Assembly: GCF_037126265.1 (NCBI RefSeq)
Contig: NZ_JAYLLN010000002.1
Span: 62,001 to 126,000, forward strand
DNA length: 64,000 bases
Reading direction: 5' to 3'
Source of the DNA: Sphingobacterium tenebrionis
Lineage (GTDB): Bacteria > Bacteroidota > Bacteroidia > Sphingobacteriales > Sphingobacteriaceae
The notes beneath the pieces were generated by a model, which was not told where the DNA came from, did not search any database, and was given only the letters and a program-made list of their open reading frames with translations. Below are positions 1 to 8,979 of the stretch, in pieces; position 1 is the stretch's first letter, and every line of letters starts with the position of its first letter. The position numbers and the translations under genes were made by a program.

Positions 1-2778
1 GGATATGCTTCTCAGCTAGTTAAATTAACCGGACAATCCAATATCAACATTTCGCTCACACCTTCTGCCGCCGATTTGGAAGAAGTTGTTGTTGTAGGAT
101 ACGGTACACAAGTAAAAAAGGACATGACCGGATCTGTCGCCTCCGTGAAAATGTCCGACTTGGAAAGTGTACCACTTCAAACGGTTGAAAGTGCGCTTCA
201 AGGCCGTGCCTCGGGTGTATTCATCAATAGCAGTAGTGGTAAATTAGGCCAGGCCTTACAGATCAGGGTCCGTGGTACCTCTTCAATTTCGGCAGGAAAC
301 CAACCCTTATTCGTTATTGATGGGGTGCCGATCATTACGACCGATATGGGAACCTATGATGAGCCAGACAATCCCTTGGCTGCTATCAGCCCAGATGATA
401 TCGAATCCATGGAGGTGTTAAAAGATGCCGCTTCTGCCGCTATCTATGGCGCTAGAGCATCCAATGGTGTCGTGTTGATCACAACCAAAAAAGGGAAAGC
501 AGGTCGCACGAATATAGACCTTGGTTATTTTGCCGGCTACAGCGACCCGACCAAAAAGGGTGACTTCCTAAATGCCGATCAATACCGCCAATTATTGACT
601 GAAGCAGTAACCAATGCGGGATATATTGATCCGGTGGATGGTTATGCAAATATGAGCGAGTTCTGGGAAGATTGGACCGGAACTACGGATTGGGATGAGA
701 ACTTCAACTCCAATTGGGTGAATGAAGGTCTTCAACGCGGAAACATCCAACAAATCTCAGCCACAGTTTCTGGTGGGGATAGTAAAACCCGTTTCATAGC
801 CTCAGGAAGCTACAATGATAATAAAGGTATTGTGGTGGGCAATAGATTTTTTAGAACGTCTGGTAGGATAGGCCTAGACCACAGTGCAAATAATTGGCTG
901 GAAATCGGTGGTTCCATCAATATCAATAAAATTGATAACTACCGGGTCAACAGTGATAATGCTTTTGCCAATCCATTACAATTAAATGCCCTGCCACCAA
1001 TCCAACCGATCCGTGATGCCGATGGTCAATTGAATCGTTATACGGTGTATTACAATAACTTGATCAACCTGGAAAATGGAAATAACTTGTCCAATACCTA
1101 CCGTACTTTCGGAACGGCTTATGCCAGTGCAAGGATTACACCTGATTTGGTATTCCGCAGTGAATACGGTATGGATTTCCAGAACCTGGAAGAAGAATTG
1201 TTTTTAGGGACCAGAACCCAAGATGGGGGAGATGTAGGGGGATATGCCTACAGCTACCAGGCTAGATCCATCAATTTCAACACGAACAATACCCTGACCT
1301 ATTCCAAGACATTCAACGATATACATAACTTCTCCTTAATGGGAGGTATGTCTTACCAACAGGGACAGTTTAGATATACCTCAGCCGAGGGTAATGGCAT
1401 GCCATCCGATAAATTCAAGAAGGTTGTCAGTGCGGCCATTAAATCGAATGCTAGTGCGTCCGCTTCAGATTTTTCCTTTCTGTCCTATTTGGCAAGAGCG
1501 AATTATAAACTCATGGATCGCTACATGATCGATGCTTCCGTTCGGATGGATGGATCTTCACGGTTTGGGGCAAATGAACAATACGGTGTCTTCCCGGCAG
1601 TCGGTTTGGGATGGACCATTTCGGAAGAAGATTTCCTGAAAGATAATGGAACCTTAAACTTCTTGAAATTGAGAGCAAGTTATGGTAAGACCGGAAATGC
1701 AGAAATTGGGAATTATCGTTGGAGATCACTTTATGGAGGTGCAAACTATGCCGGTATTCCAGGAACTATCCCTTTTCAGATCGGTGATGAAGATCTGACC
1801 TGGGAAACAACCGCTGCAAGCAATTTTGGATTTGATTTTGGCCTTTTCCAGGATAGGATCTCCGGAACCTTGGAATACTACCATAAAAAAACTACAGACC
1901 TACTTTTAAATGTGCCAATTGAATCTGTTAATGGTTACAGCAGTGTTTTCCGCAACATTGGCGATATGGAAAACAAGGGTTATGAGATTACTTTAAACAG
2001 TAAAAACTTAGTAGGTGATTTCCAATGGTCTACTTCCTTTAATATTTCCTTCAATAAAAACAAAGTATTGAAGTTGAACGATGGCCAGCCGATTTATCCA
2101 GGAGGGCGTTATTTAGGCCGTGTGGAAGAAGGTCAACCATTTGGTGTGTTCTATGGGGTGGCTTATGCCGGTGTCGATCCAGCCAATGGAGATGCTTTAT
2201 ACTATAAGGATGCCAGCCGTACCGAAACGACCAATGATTTCTCCGAAGCTGAAAATCAGCATTTGGGTAATCCGCACGCTAAATTCTATGGTGGTCTTGG
2301 GAATAAATTTGCCTATAAAGGCCTAGAGTTGGATATCCAAACGCAATTTGTTTCCGGTAATAAGGTCTACAATGCTGCCGGTGGATTCCAAGCTACCAAT
2401 GGTGATTTCTTTGATAACCAATACAGCAGTCAGATGAATTATTGGACGCCTACAAATACCGATACCGATATTCCTCAACCAAGGTTCTACGAAGAAAACG
2501 GAACAAATCCTTCTTCCAGATATATCCAGGACGGCTCTTATTTCCGCATGAAAAATGTGGTGTTAAGCTATAATCTTCCAAAAGACTTCTCGACCAGGTA
2601 CGGAATGCAAAGAACAAGACTATATGTTTCGGCAACCAACTTATTGACCTTTACCAAATACGATGGTTATGATCCAGAGATCAATACCACCTTCGCTGGT
2701 AATTATCAATTGGGAACTGATTTCTATACCCCTCCGCAGCCTAAGACCATCACTTTTGGTATTAATGTCGGCTTCTAA
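1..2778 (+). CDS. SusC/RagA-type TonB-dependent outer-membrane receptor (5' end outside window)
   Basis: The reading frame is open from base 1, so the start lies upstream of the window; 925 codons are visible. The first visible part is the end of the carboxypeptidase-like domain. It is followed by the typical TonB-box region (DLEEVVVVGYGTQ), a plug domain (LQGRASGVF, RVRGTSSI, PLFVIDGVP, ILKDAASAAIYG-like segment) and a long beta-barrel that ends in a C-terminal Phe (GINVGF). Family role: energy-dependent import of oligosaccharides or other large ligands across the outer membrane together with SusD. The susD gene follows after 18 bp, so the two form an operon. No glycosidase is adjacent on the visible side, so the substrate cannot be inferred. 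Confidence 0.96.
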   Translation, partial: GYASQLVKLTGQSNINISLTPSAADLEEVVVVGYGTQVKKDMTGSVASVKMSDLESVPLQTVESALQGRASGVFINSSSGKLGQALQIRVRGTSSISAGNQPLFVIDGVPIITTDMGTYDEPDNPLAAISPDDIESMEVLKDAASAAIYGARASNGVVLITTKKGKAGRTNIDLGYFAGYSDPTKKGDFLNADQYRQLLTEAVTNAGYIDPVDGYANMSEFWEDWTGTTDWDENFNSNWVNEGLQRGNIQQISATVSGGDSKTRFIASGSYNDNKGIVVGNRFFRTSGRIGLDHSANNWLEIGGSININKIDNYRVNSDNAFANPLQLNALPPIQPIRDADGQLNRYTVYYNNLINLENGNNLSNTYRTFGTAYASARITPDLVFRSEYGMDFQNLEEELFLGTRTQDGGDVGGYAYSYQARSINFNTNNTLTYSKTFNDIHNFSLMGGMSYQQGQFRYTSAEGNGMPSDKFKKVVSAAIKSNASASASDFSFLSYLARANYKLMDRYMIDASVRMDGSSRFGANEQYGVFPAVGLGWTISEEDFLKDNGTLNFLKLRASYGKTGNAEIGNYRWRSLYGGANYAGIPGTIPFQIGDEDLTWETTAASNFGFDFGLFQDRISGTLEYYHKKTTDLLLNVPIESVNGYSSVFRNIGDMENKGYEITLNSKNLVGDFQWSTSFNISFNKNKVLKLNDGQPIYPGGRYLGRVEEGQPFGVFYGVAYAGVDPANGDALYYKDASRTETTNDFSEAENQHLGNPHAKFYGGLGNKFAYKGLELDIQTQFVSGNKVYNAAGGFQATNGDFFDNQYSSQMNYWTPTNTDTDIPQPRFYEENGTNPSSRYIQDGSYFRMKNVVLSYNLPKDFSTRYGMQRTRLYVSATNLLTFTKYDGYDPEINTTFAGNYQLGTDFYTPPQPKTITFGINVGF

Positions 2779-2796
2779 CCCTTAACAGTTATTATT

Positions 2797-4173
2797 ATGA
2801 AAACGAAACACATATTATCATATTCCTTTCTTGCCCTTGCATTGACTTTATCATCATGTGGGAAGAAGTTGGATTTGGCCCCACATAGTGAAATCCCTAC
2901 AGATGAAGCATTAGAAACTGCCAATGACGTAAATAATGCCGTGGTTGGTGCTTACACCATTATTGCTAGGGGCTCTTTATACGGAACAAATTTAGTGATG
3001 GTACCTGAAATCTATGCCAGCCCAGGCTATGTGCAATGGACAGGCTCTTTTGGAACCTTCAGGCAGATTGCTTCACAGAACATCATTTCGACCAATGCGG
3101 ATGTAGCCCGTACATGGACCGATGCTTATCGCGCCATCAATGCCTGTAATACCGTCATTGAAGCTTTGGGAGTGGTTAGCGACCCTACTCAAAAATCCAT
3201 TATCAATGGTAAGGCCCTATTTGTACGTGGAATCATGTATTTTGAATTGGTCAGGTTATATGGATTGCCTTATGAAGCTGGTGGTGCCAATAGTACCCCT
3301 TCCGTGCCTATATTTCTAAAATCCGTCAAAAACTTTCCTGATCTACAATATGGAGCAACCAGAAGTTCAGTGGCCGATGTCTATAAACAGGCTGAAAATG
3401 ATCTGACCGCTGCTATAGGCATGTTAGGCGATTCTCCAGCTGATCTTTATGCAGCAAAAGGCATGTTGGCGAGATTATATCTACAACAACAGGATTATGG
3501 AAAAGCATTGACCCAAGCGAATGATGTTATCAGTAGTGGGGATTATACATTAACAGATAATCTCGAAGCCCCATTCCGAGTGAAGAATTCTTCGGAAGGG
3601 GTATTTGAAATTCGTCAGAATGAACAGAGTAATGCTGGAACCTCCAATGATGGACTTACTACTTTTTTCGCCTCTTATGTGAATAATACCGGCGGTTTGG
3701 TTGGACGTGGGGATTTGAATATCCAGGACGCCTTTTATGAGACCTACGATCCTGCGGATAAGAGAAGGACCGAAATGATCTATGATGGAAATGGCGCGAA
3801 ATCAGGGTGGTTTACGAAGAAATGGTATGGGTATTTTGATAATATCCCTATCGTGAGGTTGACGGAACTGTATCTAACCCGTGCGGAATGTAACGTAAGG
3901 TTGAATAGTAGTGTTGGGGCAGCTCCGCTGGATGATATTAATCTGCTACGGAAACGCGCAGGATTAGATGATTTGGCCGCGGTTACCTTGGAGGATGTGC
4001 TGCAGGAAAGAACTTTTGAACTGGCTTTTGAAGGGTATAGATTGCATGACCTGAAAAGAACAAAAAGGAATATAGGGACTTTGCCTTATAATTCACCAAA
4101 ATTGGTTTATCCAGTTCCATATGGAGAGCGATCGGTAAACCCTGAGCTGGGGCAGAACGAAGGATATAATTAA
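2797..4173 (+). CDS. SusD/RagB-type surface lipoprotein
   Basis: 458 residues. The N-terminus is a lipoprotein signal with a lipobox ending at Cys21 (LTLSSC), followed by GKKLDLAP, typical of SusD proteins. The body carries the helical TPR-like SusD pattern, for example AYRAINACNTVIEAL, ALFVRGIMYFELVRLYG and a C-terminal LQERTFELAFEGYRLHDLKR segment, which is a strong family signature. Family role: glycan-binding lid over the SusC barrel. It lies 18 bp downstream of the receptor gene. At 458 residues it is on the short side for the family. Confidence 0.95.
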   Translation: MKTKHILSYSFLALALTLSSCGKKLDLAPHSEIPTDEALETANDVNNAVVGAYTIIARGSLYGTNLVMVPEIYASPGYVQWTGSFGTFRQIASQNIISTNADVARTWTDAYRAINACNTVIEALGVVSDPTQKSIINGKALFVRGIMYFELVRLYGLPYEAGGANSTPSVPIFLKSVKNFPDLQYGATRSSVADVYKQAENDLTAAIGMLGDSPADLYAAKGMLARLYLQQQDYGKALTQANDVISSGDYTLTDNLEAPFRVKNSSEGVFEIRQNEQSNAGTSNDGLTTFFASYVNNTGGLVGRGDLNIQDAFYETYDPADKRRTEMIYDGNGAKSGWFTKKWYGYFDNIPIVRLTELYLTRAECNVRLNSSVGAAPLDDINLLRKRAGLDDLAAVTLEDVLQERTFELAFEGYRLHDLKRTKRNIGTLPYNSPKLVYPVPYGERSVNPELGQNEGYN

Positions 4174-4182
4174 TTGATTTCC

Positions 4183-4274
4183 CGTCATTGCGAGGAACGG
4201 CCCGTCATTGCGAGGAACGAAGCAATCTTTCGATTAGTGAAAAGATTGCTTCGTCGTGCCTCCTCGCAATGACG
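4183..4274. repeat. Palindromic intergenic repeat, copy R1 (short form)
   Basis: Arms of GTCATTGCGAGGAACGAAGC type, followed by AATCTTT, face the reverse complement AAAGATTGCTTCG...CCTCGCAATGACG around a short centre (CGATTAGTG). The left end carries an extra partial arm (CGTCATTGCGAGGAACGG). It lies between susD (+) and the histidine kinase (-), which are convergent. Six more copies occur in this window. Confidence 0.95.
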
Positions 4275-4309
4275 TAAACTTTCACAATTCCTCCGCGCTA
4301 TCCCGAATT

Positions 4310-7300
4310 TTACTCCATATCCGAGTCCTTGAACAAAGGCAGGACAATCGTAAAAGTAGTTCCTATCCCTTCAAAAGTCTTAAACGTAATATCCCCTTTC
4401 ATAGACTCCACCGTTTTCTTCACAAATGCCAATCCCAATCCCGTTCCGGAACTTTTCGTTGTAAAATTAGGTTGGAAAATCTTTGGTAATACCTCCGCCG
4501 GAATACCCATTCCATTATCCTTTACCGTAATCTTCACATGTTCCTGATCAGGATATTCCAGAATAATACTGATCAAATGTTTCTTCCTCGTAATAGATGC
4601 CTCAATGGAGTTTTTAATTAAATTATTAAAGGTCCTCAATAATTGATCCCTATCCCCATATACCCAGATATGCTCATCTTCCGTATTATTGATTACCTTA
4701 ATGTACGTATTATGGCTATTATGGAAAACATTCGCAGACTTATTGATCTTCTCAATGATATTGATCTTAGCTAATTCCGTATCCGGAAGTTTCGCGAAAT
4801 TCGAAAACTCTGTCGCAATCCGCGATAAACTATTGATCTGCTCAATAAAGGAATTGGAAAACTTATGGAACCTTTCTTCAAATCGAGGGTCATTTTCACT
4901 ATAGCTCCTCGAAAGCATCTGAATTCCTAATTTCATCGGTGTCAACGGATTCTTGATCTCATGTGCAATCTGTCTGGCCATTTCTCTCCAGGCATATTCC
5001 CGCTCTGTGTTCTTCAGTTGTTTCGCATTCTCCTCTAACTTCACGATCATGAAGTTATATTCCTTCACCAATGCACCAATTTCATCGTCCCGCTCCCAAT
5101 ATAGTGGTTCATTGGGCTTGTTACTGAAAATAGTCTCCGACAATTTTCGTCCGATTAAACTCAATGGTTTGGTAATGGAATTGGCAACCAATACCGTCAC
5201 AAAACCCATCCCCAATACAATGATGGTATAGATATTCAATAAGGTATTCAATAACAGGTTCTGACTCCTATTTTCTTCCTCCTGAGAGGTGAAATATGGA
5301 ATGCTCAAAAACACTAACGTGTTAAAGTCGTTGTTCCTGATGGTAGCATAACTGGCGTTGTAGTTGAACCGTACTATCCGTTCAGGAATATAGGCATCTG
5401 TTTTCTTGGCTACATTGAGTGCATTGAACGCCAATGGATTCATGAAGTTGGAAAGTAGGTTGGTGTCGTAGATCCGTGATTGGGTCGTAAATTGTAACTT
5501 CCCGTTCTTGTCATATAGGTTGAAATCGGTAACCGTGGTCTCCGATAGTTGTCTTACAATCTCTCGGATTTGGGCCTCCGAATCTTCCCAGGTTGTTTCC
5601 AATCTGTTTTCGATTTTCTTGACCACATCTAAGATATAGGCCTGCCGCTGTTGGATCTTCGATTTTTCAAATTGCCTATTGATACTGATAAAGGAAATAA
5701 ATCCCGAGATGACAACGGCAAAAATCACCACACCAACAATCATCGTTTGAATCCTGGTACTGTACTGTATCCTGTTGATGATCAATTTGAAATGGTACTT
5801 TATACTTAAAAAGTTGAACGATTTTTGGGCAATCGTGGAAGTAATATACCGAACCGTATTGAACAAAAGGAAAAAGATGTACAAGGACAGAAAAAGGAAA
5901 GAAAAAATAGCCACCGATTGCCAGAAGGTCATCAATGGTGAACTGACTACCAAAGTAGAATGCTGGTCGGGTTTATAGACCACATGGAAATAGCCATTGA
6001 AATCCTCGATATTCTCGTATTGTTGGATTTCTCCGCCAAAGTTTGTGTCTTTATTCGGATAGGTAAAAGAACCATTCTGGGTCAAAAGATTACCATCCCG
6101 GTAAAGCGCAAAGGAGGAGGAATTGATATGGTAATTTCGAATGAATTCGATCTTGCTGTCAACAAGGATCTCAGGATAGGGTAGGGCAGTTCCGAATGCT
6201 CTATTCTTGAAGTTCAAAAAGACCTGAACCGTTTCATCTTCCCTTCCTTCCAATGGGATATCAAACTGAAGAAAATATTCATGTGTCCCCAGTTCACTCC
6301 GTAAACGATAAAAATGCTCGGTTTGGGGAACCTTGGTCGATTTGTTGATTACCTTTTCCCGATATTCCTCAATCTTATCGTTCGGATAATTCTCCAATGG
6401 CACATTATTCAGGTAGAAGAAGGAATTGAATTCAAACTTGGAAAGGTAGCCACTGAAATAATTTGCCTTAAGGTAATTATTAATGCTAGTTGTATTCAGG
6501 ATTTCCCTATCCTGCTGTTGGAGCATATAGGTCAAGGACTTTCTCAGTTGATTATCCTGAATTATCCTTTGCTCCATATCCACAAACAATGCGGTGGCGT
6601 TCAGGTCATCCTCGGCTTCTAATTGGTTCAGCGTGATTCTCATCTCCCGCTCCATCTTATCATGTAAGCTCCGCATATAGACCGAAGTCGTCATGAAGGC
6701 CAAGAATACCAAGGTAAGGATAAAGGTAGACATGGTGAGGCTTACGCGAACCTTACTATAGGCCCGTAACATAATCACACCTGCCAAAAAGATGTTGAAA
6801 AAGGTGTTCTCCCCAATAATCAACGCATTGATGATAATGGCTGATACCAAGGCGATCAATTGTATGTTCAGAAAGGAGGTTGTATTGGGCAGTATGGATT
6901 TTATAATCCCAACAATAGAATCAATAAAATATAAAAGGATGACCATGTTGATACACATGATCAGGATATTCAACCAGCTATACTGACTAAAGGATAATAG
7001 ATTCGTCAGGTCTAAAGTTACGGCCGAACTATTGGTAATCAACGTTGAAAGGTGAAAGAACAACAGATTACTGATGATATAAATGCTCAGGATACCCAGC
7101 AATGCCAAGGTATTGATCAAGTAGGGCGATAATTTCCGTAAAGGGATCTTGAGGTAAGGTTGGATGGAACGGATGTAGAATACCAACCAGACCACACTGA
7201 TGGTCGTCATAAAGAATGCCCATAAGTTCGGCAATATCGGACTATAGGCATAATATTTTGGGTCAAAAAGCCCCATGGAAGATTGCGCACTCAACCAGTT

Positions 7301-8080
7301 CGTGTTCAGATCGACCACCCTTGTTAAGGCTAGCGTGATGGCAAAGAATAAGATGGAAAACCAGGGTCTACCATTTTTCGCCAACATCAGACATATATTG
7401 TTTACAAGAATGATAAAACAGATAGAAGCAAATACCCAACAGATGAACTGTATGGTCATGTAGAGGTTGTCCTGTTTACCTTCCTTCAGTTTTACGGAAA
7501 ATAAATAGGATCCATTCTTACTGTAGATGTTCTTGACCGTTTCTTTGTCATTATATTCTGCCACTTCCAAATTGTTCGTGCTGATCAATTTAGTGGAAAA
7601 TATATTGATGAGGTATTCGTTGTTGAAGGGAAAATTGGTGTTCACCGGAATTAAACTCAGCACGGTCATACGTTCGTTTAGTTTCTTCCGCTTAACCACA
7701 TATGCCCGATTATCGGCCTTGTGAAAAGACACATCCGTCTGAAGCCCTTTGTCTGTAACTGGGACGTAATGGTTATTGCTCCAAAAAACTGGTTTATTAT
7801 CCTTGTAGATGTAAAAATACAAGCGGTTTTTTTCTGACTGCTTTTCCGTGAATTCCAATACCTGGCTTGGATAGAGTTCTACATTGGAGAAGGCTTTCAT
7901 GATATTTTCATCGTTGAAAATATCATCCACCATATCTTCATAATCGTGAATGTTGTTGGCCACCGTTCGAGTGTCCAATTCCAACATATCATCTTTGGTG
8001 ACGATATTGTTGATGGTAATTGCGGTTACCAAGAAGGAAACCGTTAAAATCAAAAGTAGAATCCGTATTTTATTACCCAT
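4310..8080 (-). CDS. Large multi-spanning sensor histidine kinase (NtrY-like C-terminus)
   Basis: 1256 residues. The C-terminus is a complete kinase core: HAMP-like region after VLVANSITKPLSLIGR, H-box REMARQIAHEIKNPLTPMKL with His about residue 1040, N-box FNNLIKNSIEA, G1 DNGMGIP and G2 SGTGLGLAFVKK. The N-terminal 900 residues are unusual: one TM near residues 6-25, an extracytoplasmic domain to about 205, a cluster of about eight TM segments, a second extracytoplasmic domain, two more TM segments, a third soluble domain and a last TM before HAMP. No receiver domain and no response-regulator gene is adjacent, so it is an orphan kinase here. The start ATG was chosen because a hydrophobic segment follows directly. 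Confidence 0.93.
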   Translation of the reverse strand: MGNKIRILLLILTVSFLVTAITINNIVTKDDMLELDTRTVANNIHDYEDMVDDIFNDENIMKAFSNVELYPSQVLEFTEKQSEKNRLYFYIYKDNKPVFWSNNHYVPVTDKGLQTDVSFHKADNRAYVVKRKKLNERMTVLSLIPVNTNFPFNNEYLINIFSTKLISTNNLEVAEYNDKETVKNIYSKNGSYLFSVKLKEGKQDNLYMTIQFICWVFASICFIILVNNICLMLAKNGRPWFSILFFAITLALTRVVDLNTNWLSAQSSMGLFDPKYYAYSPILPNLWAFFMTTISVVWLVFYIRSIQPYLKIPLRKLSPYLINTLALLGILSIYIISNLLFFHLSTLITNSSAVTLDLTNLLSFSQYSWLNILIMCINMVILLYFIDSIVGIIKSILPNTTSFLNIQLIALVSAIIINALIIGENTFFNIFLAGVIMLRAYSKVRVSLTMSTFILTLVFLAFMTTSVYMRSLHDKMEREMRITLNQLEAEDDLNATALFVDMEQRIIQDNQLRKSLTYMLQQQDREILNTTSINNYLKANYFSGYLSKFEFNSFFYLNNVPLENYPNDKIEEYREKVINKSTKVPQTEHFYRLRSELGTHEYFLQFDIPLEGREDETVQVFLNFKNRAFGTALPYPEILVDSKIEFIRNYHINSSSFALYRDGNLLTQNGSFTYPNKDTNFGGEIQQYENIEDFNGYFHVVYKPDQHSTLVVSSPLMTFWQSVAIFSFLFLSLYIFFLLFNTVRYITSTIAQKSFNFLSIKYHFKLIINRIQYSTRIQTMIVGVVIFAVVISGFISFISINRQFEKSKIQQRQAYILDVVKKIENRLETTWEDSEAQIREIVRQLSETTVTDFNLYDKNGKLQFTTQSRIYDTNLLSNFMNPLAFNALNVAKKTDAYIPERIVRFNYNASYATIRNNDFNTLVFLSIPYFTSQEEENRSQNLLLNTLLNIYTIIVLGMGFVTVLVANSITKPLSLIGRKLSETIFSNKPNEPLYWERDDEIGALVKEYNFMIVKLEENAKQLKNTEREYAWREMARQIAHEIKNPLTPMKLGIQMLSRSYSENDPRFEERFHKFSNSFIEQINSLSRIATEFSNFAKLPDTELAKINIIEKINKSANVFHNSHNTYIKVINNTEDEHIWVYGDRDQLLRTFNNLIKNSIEASITRKKHLISIILEYPDQEHVKITVKDNGMGIPAEVLPKIFQPNFTTKSSGTGLGLAFVKKTVESMKGDITFKTFEGIGTTFTIVLPLFKDSDME

Positions 8081-8110
8081 TCAGCTATAATCTGACCGTA
8101 AATATAATTA

Positions 8111-8147
8111 ATAAAAAAGTCCTCGCAATATTTATTGCGAGGACTTT
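8111..8147 (-). terminator. Intrinsic terminator of the sdh operon
   Basis: The stem AAGTCCTCGCAATA / TATTGCGAGGACTT is followed, on the minus strand, by a T-rich tract (ACTTTTTTATT). It lies 20 bp past the sdhB stop and before the histidine kinase start. The stem contains ATTGCGAGGA, the core of the R1-R7 repeat arms. Confidence 0.85.
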
Positions 8148-8167
8148 ATAAAGATGTACCGTTTTAA

Positions 8168-8941
8168 CTAAGCGTGAACATCTTCTTGACGGAAGAATTT
8201 CGCGGTGAAGTATTCACGGTTCATTCTTGCGATATTCGTTAATTTGATACCTTTTGGACATTCCGCTTCACAAGCTCCTGTGTTTGTACAGTTACCGAAG
8301 CCTTCAGCATCCATTTGGTCAACCATCGCCTGAGCACGCTCATAACGTTCGGTCTGTCCTTGTGGCAACAAGGCGAATTGGGATATTTTTGCCGATACGA
8401 ACAACATCGCAGAAGCATTTTTACACGCCGCCACACAAGCACCACATCCGATACAGGTAGCCGATTCGAAAGCCTCGTCTGCTACACGTTTAGGAATTAG
8501 GATGTTGTTTGCATCTTGCGCACCACCAGTATTGATGTTTACATAGCCACCAGCTTGTTGGATGCGGTCAAATGATGTTCTATCTACCGCTAAATCTTTC
8601 AATACTGGGAAAGCTGCTGCACGCCAAGGCTCGATCACGATAGTTTGCCCATCATGGAAGGAACGCATGTGCAATTGACAGGTGGTGATGCCGTATTTAG
8701 GACCATGCGGACGTCCGTTGATCACTAAGGAACACATTCCACAGATACCTTCGCGACAGTCGTGGTCGAAATATATAGGGTCTTCGCCTTTGCGGGTTAA
8801 ATCTTCGTTTACCACGTCCAACATTTCTAGGAAGGACATATCATCTGCGATGTCTTTCGCTTGAACGGTTACGAATTGACCTTTATCGTTTGTATTTTTT
8901 TGACGCCAAATCTTTAGCGTTAAATTTAAATGTCCACTCAT
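8168..8941 (-). CDS. sdhB: Succinate dehydrogenase / fumarate reductase iron-sulfur subunit
   Basis: 257 residues when started at the ATG at 8941 (MSGHLNLTLKIWRQ); an in-frame ATG seven codons upstream adds an unlikely MLLNITI. Cluster ligands are visible: [2Fe-2S] DCREGICGMCSL with Cys62, 67 and 70 plus a later Cys (GITTCQLHM), then CIGCGACVAAC and CTNTGACEAECPKGI for the [4Fe-4S] and [3Fe-4S] clusters. It transfers electrons between the flavoprotein and the membrane haem subunit. It is the last gene of the sdhC-sdhA-sdhB operon, 38 bp after sdhA, and is followed by a strong terminator. Confidence 0.96.
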   Translation of the reverse strand: MSGHLNLTLKIWRQKNTNDKGQFVTVQAKDIADDMSFLEMLDVVNEDLTRKGEDPIYFDHDCREGICGMCSLVINGRPHGPKYGITTCQLHMRSFHDGQTIVIEPWRAAAFPVLKDLAVDRTSFDRIQQAGGYVNINTGGAQDANNILIPKRVADEAFESATCIGCGACVAACKNASAMLFVSAKISQFALLPQGQTERYERAQAMVDQMDAEGFGNCTNTGACEAECPKGIKLTNIARMNREYFTAKFFRQEDVHA

Positions 8942-8979
8942 AATTGTAATATTGAGTAACAATAGGACGCGCCTATCGC

